NCBI RefSeq assembly: GCF_011927955.1
Contig: NZ_JAATJN010000001.1
Location: 1,674,001 to 1,738,000, forward strand
Reading direction: 5' to 3'
Source: Brevibacterium marinum
GTDB taxonomy: Bacteria; Actinomycetota; Actinomycetes; Actinomycetales; Brevibacteriaceae
Length of the DNA stretch: 64,000 nucleotides
Shown: positions 54,131-63,493 of the stretch, piece after piece
How positions within the stretch are numbered: the stretch's first letter is position 1
How the letters are laid out: every line of letters begins with the position of its first letter
Position numbers and translations under genes: made by a program
Notes under the pieces: model-generated
Told to the model about the DNA's origin: nothing
What the model saw: only the letters and a program-made list of their open reading frames with translations
Databases searched by the model: none

Positions 54131-55195
54131 TCAGCCCGACTCATCCTCCGAATAGACGCGCATGCGCAGTCGTTGGGCGTGGGTGAGGTTCTTGATGTCG
54201 ACGTCCGAGTCGAAGCTCGACCCCAGGGCGCCGGCGACGACGCCCAGGCCGGCGCTGAGCCAGGCGATGTCCAGATAGCTGCCGAAGGTCGCGGGAGCTC
54301 GGATGGTTCGGCTCATGAACTCCGGGTCGATGACGATGAGGCTTCCGACGAGGATCCCGGTGACAAGCAGCACATACAGACACACGACGCACAAGAGCAG
54401 TGTCAGGACGGTGGACAGGTTGTAATAGAAGACGACCGGAGTCAAACGCTCGCGAACGGGCCGATCCCACAAGCGGTTGATCGTGATGAGCCAGACGACC
54501 ATGACGGCGATCGCAATCAGGCCGATTGAGATCAGCCGCGCGGTCGAGAGGTAATGAGACATCTGCCAGATGGAACTGTAGAAGATGCCGAACGCCCCGG
54601 TGGCCGCGGCCGCCGCCAGCGCGCGGGACAGCTTCGAGGCCATCCGCATGGGATCATTGGCGCTGGCCATCCCCAGAACGAGACGCGGACCACCTGTCAT
54701 TGTGTGGGCATGAAGTGTCTGACGTCCCGAATCGCTCTTATCGGACCAGTGCCCCCAGCGCGGCATGAATGGGTACGATTCAGCGGGCGGGCCGTAGGAC
54801 ACGAGCTGGTTGATGCAGCTTGTCAGCACTTTCAGCACTCGTTGCTTCGACACCCACGCGCCCAATGTGGGGAACGAGATGACGGCGATCTTCCTGTCGG
54901 CGAGCACCTCGGCGATCAATGGCTTCCCGTAAGTGTGGCGGGGTATGCCCGTGAGCATGAGAACCACGTCGACGTTGCGATAGTTGCTGATGAACGAGTC
55001 TATGGTCGACATCTCCAACTGATGATCCGGCTGCACCTTTACAGTCCGCGCGTACGTTTCGACCTGGACTTCGGCTTCGAAGACCTGTCTCAGCTCCTCT
55101 TCGAACTCGCTTTTGAGCGTGTCTATCCGCCTGCTTGCGGCCCCGGGATCGGCAATGATGAGCACGTGCAATGACCTCGTTGTCGATTCGGCCAT
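54131..55195 (-). CDS. Unknown membrane protein with N-terminal Rossmann-like domain, copy 1
   Basis: A 354-residue protein. The N-terminal about 170 residues look alpha/beta (HVLIIADPGAASRRIDTLKS; LMLTGIPRHT; VISFPTLGAW), and the rest has about four to five hydrophobic helices with the distinctive segment FGIFYSSIWQMSHYLSTARLISIG. It ends with a charged cytoplasmic tail (DIKNLTHAQRLRMRVY). It is clearly paralogous to the gene at 59323-60360. ATG 55195 (GGAG nine bases before) and ATG 55210 are both possible. I do not recognise a named family. It is divergent from otsA and may share its control region. Confidence 0.7.
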   Translation of the reverse strand: MAESTTRSLHVLIIADPGAASRRIDTLKSEFEEELRQVFEAEVQVETYARTVKVQPDHQLEMSTIDSFISNYRNVDVVLMLTGIPRHTYGKPLIAEVLADRKIAVISFPTLGAWVSKQRVLKVLTSCINQLVSYGPPAESYPFMPRWGHWSDKSDSGRQTLHAHTMTGGPRLVLGMASANDPMRMASKLSRALAAAAATGAFGIFYSSIWQMSHYLSTARLISIGLIAIAVMVVWLITINRLWDRPVRERLTPVVFYYNLSTVLTLLLCVVCLYVLLVTGILVGSLIVIDPEFMSRTIRAPATFGSYLDIAWLSAGLGVVAGALGSSFDSDVDIKNLTHAQRLRMRVYSEDESG

Positions 55196-55508
55196 CTGTG
55201 CATTCTCCATCCCGGACCACGAGGACTCATTGCATCGGACCCATCGGCCCATCCTCAGAATAGAAATGTGAACGCGCAGCAACAAGCCCTCTATCGGAAC
55301 ATCGGGAGGTATGTTAATGGGCCCGTGGGAAAGCTTTATCGGCCCGTGTGAAAAATTTCTGTGATAATCTGCGGGAGGAGATGTTTACGTAGTAAACATT
55401 GACTTCGGGTGCCCCGTTCAACCAGGGCTGGACACCTCGAAGCTCTGCAGTCAGTGCGACAGTCGGTCTCCGACCCCCGGACGATCGATCCGCGCCTCGG
55501 AAAGGCTG
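55196..55508. other. Divergent control region of otsA
   Basis: About 313 bases between divergent starts. Two direct copies of GGCCCGTG(G/T)GAAA stand near 55320 and 55344, a GATAAT box near 55362 could be an extended -10, and the palindrome at 55381-55399 follows. No gene is visible. Confidence 0.55.
55381..55399. promoter_or_regulatory. Perfect palindrome upstream of otsA
   Basis: Eight-base arms ATGTTTAC and GTAAACAT around GTA. It sits about 110 bases before the otsA start and just downstream of a possible GATAAT -10 box, a position suited to a repressor. The cognate protein is unknown; the TetR gene at 57246 has a different palindrome at its own promoter. Confidence 0.6.
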
Positions 55509-56963
55509 GTGGATGCAGTGAAATACGGAAATCAGTCCTTGGTAGTGGTTGCCAACCGCCTGCCGGTGGATCGCTGTGAGGGCAGTTGGTCGCCGTCTCC
55601 CGGCGGGCTGGTCTCGGCGGTGGCGCCGATGGTCAAGGAGAGCCGCGGCGCGTGGATCGGGTGGTGCGGAACAAGCGACGAAGAGTTCGAACCGTTCGAG
55701 TTCGACGGAATGCACCTCGTCCCCATCGCTCTCGGGTCAGACGAATACGACAAGTATTACGAAGGGTTCTCCAACGCCACACTGTGGCCCCTCTATCACG
55801 ACCTCGTCGTGCCACCTCAATTCCATCGCTCCTGGTGGAAGACCTACCTTTCGACCAATGCTCGTTTCGCCCAGGCCGCAGTGGATGCCGCAGCCCATGA
55901 GGCGACGATTTGGATCCACGACTTCCACCTGCAGCTCGTTCCGGAGATGATTCGAGCTCAGCGACCTGATGTGCGGATCGGATTCTTCAACCACATTCCT
56001 TTTCCTTCGGAATCGATATTCGCCCAGCTTCCCTGGCGCGATTCGATTCTGCGGGGCCTGCTCGGTGCCGATGTGATCGGTTTTCAACTCGACTCCGATG
56101 TGGAGAACTTCCGCAGTGCAGTCTCGCGGTTCTTGGGGATCAGCAGCGAAGAGCTGCCGAACACAGTTCGCGCTTATCCGATCTCAATCGACGCGGATGC
56201 GATTCACCGCGTCGCAGAGGCCGAAGAGACACAGCATCGGGCCAGGCAGATGCGCGAGGAGCTCGACGATCCACGCTGTCTCATCGTCGGCGTCGACAGA
56301 CTCGATTACACCAAAGGCATCCTTCATCGGCTGCGTGCCTACCATGAACTTCTCGAAGACGGTGTGCTCGACCCCCAGGAGACGACATTCGTCCAGGTCG
56401 CCGTGCCCTCCAGAGAAGGCCTTGAGTCGTATCAGGACTTGCGCGACGAGGTTGAACAGTTGGTGGGCAACATCAACGGCAGCTTCGGTGCCATGGACCG
56501 TGCCGCCGTTCACTATTTCCATCATTCGTATTCGTTCGAATCGACGGTGGCCCTCTATCTGGCGGCGGACGTTCTCCTCGTGACGTCGCTGCGCGACGGG
56601 ATGAACCTCGTCGCCAAAGAATACGTGGCCGCGCGACACGACAGCGGTGCTCTCGTCCTCTCGGAGTTCGCCGGCGCGGCCGCGGAACTCGACGAGGCGC
56701 TGTTGGTCAATCCTCACGACATAGCCGGGCTCAAGGACGCTATCCGCCTTGGAGCGGAGATGCCCCCGGCGGAAGCTCAGAGGCGAATGGCATCCATGGC
56801 TGAAGTCGTCGACGGTCACGACATCCACCGGTGGGCCCGAGCGTTCCTTGACGATCTTCGACCGATGCCACCGACGCGAGCCCCCACGACCGCAGAATCA
56901 ACGAACCAACCGATCAATGCAGACCCTAACCAGAGGACTCAATATGTACACACTGCTCAATAA
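55509..56963 (+). CDS. otsA: Trehalose-6-phosphate synthase OtsA
   Basis: Makes trehalose-6-phosphate from UDP-glucose and glucose-6-phosphate for osmotic and desiccation protection. The GT20 signatures are present: [10 protein letters not shown] near residue 12, then [11 protein letters not shown] near 140, [11 protein letters not shown] near 259 and the UDP-binding [12 protein letters not shown] near 361. A Pro/Thr/Asn-rich tail of about 35 residues is extra. Start is GTG 55509 or GTG 55518; the homology begins after both. No phosphatase otsB is in the window. The downstream GNAT gene begins inside its last codons. Confidence 0.94.
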   Translation: MDAVKYGNQSLVVVANRLPVDRCEGSWSPSPGGLVSAVAPMVKESRGAWIGWCGTSDEEFEPFEFDGMHLVPIALGSDEYDKYYEGFSNATLWPLYHDLVVPPQFHRSWWKTYLSTNARFAQAAVDAAAHEATIWIHDFHLQLVPEMIRAQRPDVRIGFFNHIPFPSESIFAQLPWRDSILRGLLGADVIGFQLDSDVENFRSAVSRFLGISSEELPNTVRAYPISIDADAIHRVAEAEETQHRARQMREELDDPRCLIVGVDRLDYTKGILHRLRAYHELLEDGVLDPQETTFVQVAVPSREGLESYQDLRDEVEQLVGNINGSFGAMDRAAVHYFHHSYSFESTVALYLAADVLLVTSLRDGMNLVAKEYVAARHDSGALVLSEFAGAAAELDEALLVNPHDIAGLKDAIRLGAEMPPAEAQRRMASMAEVVDGHDIHRWARAFLDDLRPMPPTRAPTTAESTNQPINADPNQRTQYVHTAQ

Positions 56964-57249
56964 TCAGGAAGCCTCGAAGTTCGATCTCTATCTTCCGGGG
57001 AAGCTCGTGGCATCGTTGCACTACACGATCGACGAGGAGGAGGTCATGTTCATCTATTGTGAAGCGATTGAGCCCCTCGAAGCAGATCAGCACTGCAGGG
57101 AACTCATGAGCAGATCACTGAAAGACGTGCGCAACCGTCACATGAAGGTCACCGTCTCATGCCCCATCGCACTGAAACACCTCGACGATCCGGCAGCGAA
57201 TCTGCCGCCCGGCTCTCGGTCCATCGTGTCGGAGAACAAACAGAGTTAG
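56944..57249 (+). CDS. GNAT-like acetyltransferase-fold small protein
   Basis: A 101-residue protein: KFDLYLPGKLVASLHYTID, an IYCEAIEP strand, then a helix RELMSRSLKDVRNRHMKV and TVSCPIALKHL, which resembles the YidJ-type minimal GNAT fold. It may not keep the full acetyl-CoA loop, so enzymatic activity is uncertain. ATG 56944 overlaps the end of otsA by 20 bases. It converges with the TetR gene (four-base overlap of the ends). Confidence 0.65.
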   Translation: MYTLLNNQEASKFDLYLPGKLVASLHYTIDEEEVMFIYCEAIEPLEADQHCRELMSRSLKDVRNRHMKVTVSCPIALKHLDDPAANLPPGSRSIVSENKQS

Positions 57250-57902
57250 GGGTGCAGAATGCTGCGTATCCTTTCGATCAGATCGTCAAGTCCGTCATCG
57301 AATTCGCGCTTCGAGTGATCTTCGGCAAGTTTGCCCTGCAACCCCTTGAGCGTCGGATACTGATCGAGTGAGCCGTCCTCGATCATTGAGGCTTCCTCAG
57401 GGCTGACGGCCACTCCGACGGCGGCGACTTGGAGCAGAAGGGCACCGAGGAGGAAGCTCGTGAGTGCCTTATAAGCATCCACCGCGGCGGAATCCGAGAA
57501 GCCGAAGTCCCGCAGAGACCTAAGAAAGTGGTCGACCCATCGCAGGCTGCGCAGCGGCGGACGCAGCCATGGCGCCTCCGGTGGGTGTGCGGCGATCAGC
57601 GGGAATATCTGCGGGTGGTCCAGAGCGAGATTGCGCAGGGCGTTGGCGACGTGTTGGACATACTCTTCCCAGGAGTTGGGCTCCTCCGTCATGAGGGAGT
57701 CGTTGAACAGATCGTCGATGACCTGGTGAACGACGGCGGCGAGCAAGGCATCGCGGCCGGCGACGTGCCTGTACAGAGCCATCGCCTCGACCCCGAGTGA
57801 AGCTCCCAGTCGGCGCATGGTCAGTGATTGCGCCCCGTGTTCGTCGATATAGGCGACGGCACCGCGAATCACGTCGTCGCGACTGAGCCGTTGACGAGCC
57901 AT
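57246..57902 (-). CDS. TetR-family repressor
   Basis: A 218-residue regulator. The helix-turn-helix is at about residues 6-50 (RLSRDDVIRGAVAYIDEHGAQ, then MRRLGASLGVEAMALYRHV), and the rest is a helical ligand-binding domain as in TetR_C. An imperfect palindrome lies 14 bases upstream of its start (57916-57936), so it probably represses itself and perhaps the divergent Rv2629-like gene. Ligand unknown. Confidence 0.88.
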   Translation of the reverse strand: MARQRLSRDDVIRGAVAYIDEHGAQSLTMRRLGASLGVEAMALYRHVAGRDALLAAVVHQVIDDLFNDSLMTEEPNSWEEYVQHVANALRNLALDHPQIFPLIAAHPPEAPWLRPPLRSLRWVDHFLRSLRDFGFSDSAAVDAYKALTSFLLGALLLQVAAVGVAVSPEEASMIEDGSLDQYPTLKGLQGKLAEDHSKREFDDGLDDLIERIRSILHP

Positions 57903-57915
57903 CGTTCCACCTTCT

Positions 57916-57936
57916 TGTTAACGTTCGGTAATAACA
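57916..57936. promoter_or_regulatory. Probable TetR operator
   Basis: TGTTA and TAACA flank an imperfect palindrome TTAACGTTCGGTAA (10 of 14 positions symmetric), the usual form for TetR-family sites. It is 14 bases upstream of the TetR start and within the 257-base intergenic space before the gene at 58160. Confidence 0.65.
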
Positions 57937-58159
57937 GTCTAAGGGTCACGAGCACACCGTATGAGGAACCGGAATATGCCTTGGCCGGCAGATAGCGCCG
58001 TATGCTCACCGCTTCTATCGACGTGCTTCGACGGTAACGCAGTTGGCGCATCCCCGTAAGAGGGGGCAGCCGCCACCGGGCGGTTTACAAGCACCGGGAT
58101 AGGTGCAAGTCTGGGGTGACCACCCGCATAAATGGCATAGACGACGAACGGAGCTGCTG

Positions 58160-59200
58160 ATGAACCTCGAGAATCTGCGCACTGTATACGACAACCAGGG
58201 CCCTTTCGCCACCATCTATCTGGAAGGGCGCTCTCCCGCGGCCGATGCCGAGCAGCAGGTGCGACTGCGGTGGGACGAGCTCCGGCAGAATTTGACCGAC
58301 GCCGGTGCGCCGGACCAGATCCTCTCCCACATCGACGACACATTGATCGTCGACGACATCACCGAGGTCCAGACCGATGGGCGGATCGTCGTTGCCAACA
58401 CCTCGGGAGTCGTCCTCGACGAGCACTGGGACGCCGCACTCGGTGCAGGCGACATTGCCCACTATGCGCAGGTCCCCGAGCTGGGCGCCTATATCCGCGA
58501 GAATTCTCGACTGGTTGACGTGGTCCTCATCATCGCCGATCAGGAGGGGGCGACCATCCGGGAACTGCGAGTCTCACCTCAGCATGAGGCGAAGCAGCAC
58601 GATGAGTCGCACATCAGCGGCGACAACGACGAGGAGATCCACGCACCCCGCGAAGGAGCACTGTCGCACAATCAGATCCGGCGACGCGTCGATGAGATCG
58701 TCAAGGACAATGCCCGCGCGGTCGCCGACCATGTCGATGAGATCGTTCGATCCCGTACCCCAGACATCGTGGTGGTCGCCGGAGAGGTTCAGGGCCGCAC
58801 GGCGGTCAAGGCCGAGCTGTCGACCAGAGTCGATGAGCTGCTCGAGGAGACATCGCAGGGAGGCACGGATGACGATGCGGCCGAGGAAGCGCTGTATGCC
58901 GCGGTGAAGTCCTTCGCCTCCGACTACGTCCAGAAGAAGCAGACAGAGCAGAATGAGAACCTGTCCTACAGCAAGGCTCACGACCTTGCCGCAGAAGGCC
59001 GGGAGCAGGTCTCTCAAGCCGTTCAGCGCGGTGCCGCGGCGACCGTGCTCCTCAACTACGACGCCGGTTCCGAAGACGAAGGGACGATCCTGGCCGAGGC
59101 TGTGCTCTCCTCCGCCGAGGTCGGCCTCATCGACACGGAAGCCACGGACGGAATAGCGGCAATACTGCGCTACGACGCCTCAACGGCCCTCGCCGACTGA
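58160..59200 (+). CDS. Rv2629-like protein, bacterial eRF1-like (baeRF) family
   Basis: A 346-residue cytoplasmic protein. It follows the Rv2629/Vms1-like pattern: LRTVYDNQGPFATIYLEGRS start, a central VIIADQEG type strand, and the helical RVDEIVKDNARAVADHVDE region, then a release-factor-like C-terminal domain with AVQRGAAATVLLNYD. The family contains ribosome-associated and stress-linked proteins; the M. tuberculosis member is known as a dormancy-linked gene. ATG 58160 is chosen because the homology begins there. It is divergent from tetR, with the operator between. Ribosome rescue is an inference from the fold. Confidence 0.8.
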   Translation: MNLENLRTVYDNQGPFATIYLEGRSPAADAEQQVRLRWDELRQNLTDAGAPDQILSHIDDTLIVDDITEVQTDGRIVVANTSGVVLDEHWDAALGAGDIAHYAQVPELGAYIRENSRLVDVVLIIADQEGATIRELRVSPQHEAKQHDESHISGDNDEEIHAPREGALSHNQIRRRVDEIVKDNARAVADHVDEIVRSRTPDIVVVAGEVQGRTAVKAELSTRVDELLEETSQGGTDDDAAEEALYAAVKSFASDYVQKKQTEQNENLSYSKAHDLAAEGREQVSQAVQRGAAATVLLNYDAGSEDEGTILAEAVLSSAEVGLIDTEATDGIAAILRYDASTALAD

Positions 59201-59220
59201 CGGCCCTCGCCGGATGTCGA

Positions 59221-59250
59221 GCGGCCCCTCGTCGACTGACGAGGGGCCGC
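59221..59250. terminator. Bidirectional terminator
   Basis: A perfect 13-base stem, 59221-59233 with 59238-59250, and loop GACT, between the convergent genes ending at 59200 and 59323. No long T run follows, so it is a weaker intrinsic terminator. Confidence 0.7.
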
Positions 59251-59322
59251 TTGCCGGTTGAGGAGGGGGTCCCTCGCCGGCTGACTGGAACTTCTCGCCG
59301 GCTGAGGAGGGGCCCCGAACGC

Positions 59323-60360
59323 TCAGTCGTTCTCAGCGACGTAGACACGTGAGCGCAGGCGTTGAGCATGAGTCATTCTCTTGACGTCGATATCACTGTC
59401 GAAGGTCGATCCCAGGGCACCGGCGACGACACCCATCGCGGGCCTGAGCCACGCGATGTCGAGATAATTGCTGAACTCCGCCTGCGGGCGATGGATGATC
59501 TGGGCCATGAATTCCGGGTCGATGACGATGAGGCCGCCCACCAGAATGCCCGCGACGAGCAGGACATAGAGCGCACCCACGCATATGATCAGGGTGAGGA
59601 CTGTCGACAGGTTGTAGTAGAACACAACTTGGACGAGTCGTTTCCTCGACGGCCTGTCCCAGAGTCCGTTGACGGTCAGCAGCCAGCCGACCATCACGGT
59701 GATCGCGATGAGTCCGATGGAGATCAGCCGCACCGTCGACAGGTGGTGCGACATCTGCCAGATCGAACTGTAGAAGATGCCGAACGCGCCGGTGGCCGAC
59801 GCCGCCGCCAAGGCGCGGGTGAGTTTTCGCGCCATACGCAGCGGTTCATTGGCCATCGTCATGCCGAGGACGAGCCTGGTGCCGCCGGTGAAGGTGTGAG
59901 CGTGCAGGGTGCGGCGTCCCGACTCTGCTCGACTCGACCATTGGCCCCACCTCGGCAGACTGTGCTTCGGTGCGCTATGGCCATCGGGCAGGAGCTGATT
60001 CGCACAGCTCATGAAGATCTTGAGCAGGCGACGTCTGGAGGTCACTGCGCCGAGGGTCGGGCCCGAGACCACAGCGACTCGCCTGTCCGGCAGAACCTCG
60101 GCGATGAGGGGCTTGTCCTGAGTGTGCCGAGGGATGTCGGTGAACATGATGACGAGGTCGGCGCTGGAGTATCGGTTCACGAGCGAGTCGAGAGTCGACA
60201 TCTCCAACTGGTGGTCGGCTCGGACTCTGATGACCTCGGAGCACGTGTCGACGTGGACGTCGGCATCGAAACTCTGCCGCAGCCGCTGTTCGAATTCGGC
60301 CTTGATGGCCGCGACCCGGCGGGTCGGCTGGCCGGGGTCAGCAATGAGGAGAAGATGCAT
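59323..60360 (-). CDS. Unknown membrane protein with N-terminal Rossmann-like domain, copy 2
   Basis: A 345-residue paralogue of the protein at 54131-55195, with matching segments (HLLLIADPGQPTRRVAAIKAE; FTDIPRHT; FGIFYSSIWQMSHHLSTVRLI; ending DVKRMTHAQRLRSRVY). The similarity runs the whole length, so it is a duplicate. About four to five membrane helices follow an alpha/beta domain. ATG 60360 is the start that gives the homology; no strong ribosome-binding site is visible. Unlike copy 1, it faces away from galE. Function unknown. Confidence 0.7.
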   Translation of the reverse strand: MHLLLIADPGQPTRRVAAIKAEFEQRLRQSFDADVHVDTCSEVIRVRADHQLEMSTLDSLVNRYSSADLVIMFTDIPRHTQDKPLIAEVLPDRRVAVVSGPTLGAVTSRRRLLKIFMSCANQLLPDGHSAPKHSLPRWGQWSSRAESGRRTLHAHTFTGGTRLVLGMTMANEPLRMARKLTRALAAASATGAFGIFYSSIWQMSHHLSTVRLISIGLIAITVMVGWLLTVNGLWDRPSRKRLVQVVFYYNLSTVLTLIICVGALYVLLVAGILVGGLIVIDPEFMAQIIHRPQAEFSNYLDIAWLRPAMGVVAGALGSTFDSDIDVKRMTHAQRLRSRVYVAEND

Positions 60361-60631
60361 CGCATCGGGTGCTTTCGTCCATGGTGTCCTCCACTTGTCA
60401 GGGACGGGCCAAGGGGCGGGTGAGTCGGGTCTGTTGCCGACATTCCCACTCTTGCAGTGATCGGGGCGTTTGAACAGCGACTGTCGCGACTTCCGGCAAC
60501 TCCACACCGACCGCTCAGTGCGCCTTGATGTCTGAAAGGCCGGACCGGTCACGTATTCTGGGGTGAACAGATTGATCCGGTGTGACTGCGGCGCAGCACA
60601 TCGGCAGCGCGAGTGAAGGAGAGATCGGCAC

Positions 60632-61630
60632 ATGAGCGTTCTAGTGACCGGAGGTGCCGGGTACATCGGCTCCCACGTGGTGCGGCTGCTGTCCGAACGC
60701 GGGGACGACGTGCTCGTCGTCGACGACCTCTCCACCGGGATCGAAAGCCGAGTCACCGGTTTTCCCATCGTCAGCCTCGACCTTGCCGCCCCTGACGCCG
60801 AGGACCGCCTCGTCGACGCGATCGAGGATCACTCGGTCGACTCGATCATCCACTTCGCCGCGAAGAAGCAGGTGGGCGAGTCCGTCGAACAGCCCATCAT
60901 GTACTACCGTCAGAACATCGGCGGGCTGACGAACGTCCTCGCCGCCGTCGAGCGCACCGGCATCGAATCCCTCGTCTTCTCCTCCTCGGCCGCGACATAC
61001 GGCATGCCCGAGGTCGAGATGGTTCCCGAGGACCTCGACTGCCGCCCGATCAACCCCTATGGCCAGACGAAGCTCATCGGCGAATGGATGATCGACAATG
61101 CGATCACCTCGGCGAGCATGCAGGGCAGGAAATTCAACGCCGTGAAGCTGCGCTACTTCAACGTCGCCGGAGCCGGCTGGCCCGAACTCGCCGACACCGC
61201 CGTCATGAACCTCATCCCGATCGTCCTCGGGCGCATCGCCGACGGCAAGGCGCCCATCGTCTTCGGCGACGACTACGACACCGCCGACGGCACCTGCGTC
61301 CGCGACTATGTCCACGTCAAGGACCTCGCCGAGGCGCACATCGCCGCACTCGACTACATGAAGTCCGGCGCCGCCTCGGAGACCGTGTTCAACGTGGGCA
61401 CCGGAACCGGAGCCTCGGTCAAGGAGGTCATCGACGCCATCGCCGAGGCGACCGGACGCGACATCGTGCCCGAAATGGGCGAGCGTCGCGCCGGTGACCC
61501 ACCCGCACTCGTCGCCGACGTCTCCCGCATCGGGGCACAGCTGAGCTGGAAGGCCGAGTTCGATCTCGACGACATCGTGGCCAGCGCCGTCGAAGCGGCA
61601 GGGATGCTGCCCGCACAGACCGGTGACTGA
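60632..61630 (+). CDS. galE: UDP-glucose 4-epimerase
   Basis: Interconverts UDP-glucose and UDP-galactose for cell-wall glycans. The 332-residue SDR has the NAD motif GGAGYIGSH at residues 7-15, the Ser region SSSAATYG, and the catalytic Tyr143 and Lys147 in NPYGQTK. The C-terminal half contains CVRDYVHVKDLAEAH, typical of GalE. GGAGAGATC precedes ATG 60632. It overlaps the DUF3626 gene by eight bases. Confidence 0.94.
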   Translation: MSVLVTGGAGYIGSHVVRLLSERGDDVLVVDDLSTGIESRVTGFPIVSLDLAAPDAEDRLVDAIEDHSVDSIIHFAAKKQVGESVEQPIMYYRQNIGGLTNVLAAVERTGIESLVFSSSAATYGMPEVEMVPEDLDCRPINPYGQTKLIGEWMIDNAITSASMQGRKFNAVKLRYFNVAGAGWPELADTAVMNLIPIVLGRIADGKAPIVFGDDYDTADGTCVRDYVHVKDLAEAHIAALDYMKSGAASETVFNVGTGTGASVKEVIDAIAEATGRDIVPEMGERRAGDPPALVADVSRIGAQLSWKAEFDLDDIVASAVEAAGMLPAQTGD

Positions 61631-62534
61631 CCTCGACGCCTCGGCGAGGGCCGCTCTCGACTGGGTGCGCAGCAGATCCGACCCCGGTCCGAATCTGCCC
61701 GTCGAGGCGAGGGTGGCTCTGCATTTCCATCCCGAAGCGGACAGTTCCGGAACATCGGTTCTGGGGTCGATTCTCGGGCGGGGCCGATATCTCTCCCAGT
61801 TCGCCACCGGCACGAGCAATGGCGGATTGACCGCTGTTGCCGGAGGCGACCGTTGGCTCTGGGAACAGCGCATATTCAACCATGCCTATGATCGCGCCGC
61901 CGCGGTGCTCAGACCGGTCTACGGTGCTCTCGACATCGACGGCGACCCGTATGGGCCCGCACCGCGATTCGGCTCCGCCTATCTGCGCCTTCGCCCTGAG
62001 GTCCTGCAACGCACGACCTTCGCCTATCCGGACAGCACATACCATCCCATCAGCTTCGGCGTCGCCGATCGGATGGGACTTCTCGAGGCCTACTGCCGTG
62101 ATGATCCGCGCCGTGAAGAACCGAATCGCCACTGTAAAGAGCCGGACAAGGGTGGGACCGCTTTCGCGCGGGATCTCCTCGACTACTACGTCGAGGCCCA
62201 TGTGCATGGCGGTGTGCGAGTGCCCGAGGACGTCGAGGCGATCGTGCTCGACCCCAGCTTCGATGACGAATCCCTTCTCCAGGCTGCTCGGCACAGCGGA
62301 ATCACCGTCGAGACCCATCCCGGATATCGGGCCGAAGTCGGCCAGATCGCGGCACACCCTGAATACCGCGGGCCAGAGATCGTCGAAGTGGCGAAGAGGA
62401 TCGCGTCGTCGATCGCCCACTCGAATCTACTCTCGCCTGTTGATGTGGGACGAGCGCGACGATGTCCGAGGTTCGACCCTCAGCAGGTCAAACAGGTCTG
62501 GCACTGCCTGGCCCGCTTCGGTCGCAGCTGGTGA
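61623..62534 (+). CDS. DUF3626 family protein
   Basis: A 303-residue cytoplasmic protein with the DUF3626 pattern: VALHFHPE near residue 32, SQFATGTSNGGLTA, RPVYGALD, FGSAYLRLRPEV and VEAHVHGGV near 190. The many His, Asp and Arg residues suggest a hydrolase- or transferase-like active site, but no function is known. GTG 61623 overlaps galE. It converges with the methyltransferase gene. Confidence 0.8.
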   Translation: MTDLDASARAALDWVRSRSDPGPNLPVEARVALHFHPEADSSGTSVLGSILGRGRYLSQFATGTSNGGLTAVAGGDRWLWEQRIFNHAYDRAAAVLRPVYGALDIDGDPYGPAPRFGSAYLRLRPEVLQRTTFAYPDSTYHPISFGVADRMGLLEAYCRDDPRREEPNRHCKEPDKGGTAFARDLLDYYVEAHVHGGVRVPEDVEAIVLDPSFDDESLLQAARHSGITVETHPGYRAEVGQIAAHPEYRGPEIVEVAKRIASSIAHSNLLSPVDVGRARRCPRFDPQQVKQVWHCLARFGRSW

Positions 62535-62543
62535 CGAGGCAGC

Positions 62544-63296
62544 TCAGCCGGGTTTCCGAGCCACGATGAGGTGGCGAGTGGAGTGCGCGACGAACGGGTC
62601 GCCTCGGCGAAGTCGAGCATCGATTTCCTGCAGCTGCGGCCGGTAGTCGTCGACGCTGAAGTTCGGCACCCACCAGGGGCATTTGCGCAGGATCCACACG
62701 ACGGCGCCGATATCGTAGAACTCCATGCGGCAGCGCACAGTGCGCAGCGTCTCGAGCGCGAGTCCGGTAGCTTCGGCGTCCTGGACCTCTGTGTCGGGGT
62801 GGCGGCTCCTGCGGTTCTCGAGCTGGGGCCCGAGGAAGAACTCGATGAGTTCGAACGCCGACGCAGGTCCGACGTGCTGTGCGAAGTAGGTGCCTCCTGG
62901 CACGAGGACCCGCGTGATCTCCGACCATTGGGGACGTACAGGATGCCGAGAGCTGACCAGATCGAAGCTGCCATTGGCGAACGGAAGATGCTCGGGATCG
63001 GCAGCGACGACATCGACACTGCGCGGGCCCAGACGGTGCCGGGCGCGGGCGACATTGGGCAGGTGGGCTTCGGTGGCGGCCATGCGCGGTGGCAGCAGCG
63101 GAGCCTCGTCGATGACCTCTCCGCCGCCGGTGTCGACGTCGAGGGCGGCGTGGGCCGTGGACAGGCGCTGGGCGAGAAGTCTCCCGTAGCCCCACGGTGG
63201 CCGTTGCTCTGTGGCGCGACCGTCGAGCCAGGAGAAGTCCCACCCGCTGACATCGGCGGTCTGTGCTTCGGAGACGAGTTCCTCGAAGGTGCGCAT
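62544..63296 (-). CDS. Class I SAM-dependent methyltransferase
   Basis: A 250-residue enzyme with the Rossmann-like methyltransferase fold. The SAM site reads ALDVDTGGGEVID near residue 50, the acidic strand end is VVAADPEHLPFANGSFDLV near 95, and the motif IV region is RVLVPGGTYFAQH. The N-terminal about 45 residues (FEELVSEAQTADVSGWDF) fit the RlmA/COG2226 group. I start at ATG 63296. Substrate unknown; a small molecule or nucleic acid base is possible. It is divergent from fhs. Confidence 0.8.
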   Translation of the reverse strand: MRTFEELVSEAQTADVSGWDFSWLDGRATEQRPPWGYGRLLAQRLSTAHAALDVDTGGGEVIDEAPLLPPRMAATEAHLPNVARARHRLGPRSVDVVAADPEHLPFANGSFDLVSSRHPVRPQWSEITRVLVPGGTYFAQHVGPASAFELIEFFLGPQLENRRSRHPDTEVQDAEATGLALETLRTVRCRMEFYDIGAVVWILRKCPWWVPNFSVDDYRPQLQEIDARLRRGDPFVAHSTRHLIVARKPG

Positions 63297-63493
63297 GATG
63301 CAATCGTTGCCTATGTGTGGGCCGGTTGTACAGGTGAGGCTGCTCAGTCGGGTCACGGTTGGGCAACGCGCTTGAAACGACGGGTGAGCGGTTGCCGTCA
63401 GACCGCCTCGGCGACTATCGACTCAGCGTCCATTGCGTAGATTCTTAGCCGATGGGTGGTCACAAACCGGACCATAAGCGGCATGATGGCCTT

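Noticed and set aside
57960-58159. Possible riboswitch or structured leader before the Rv2629-like gene
   Set aside because: GC-rich hairpins are present but I could match no known riboswitch consensus, such as the cobalamin box.
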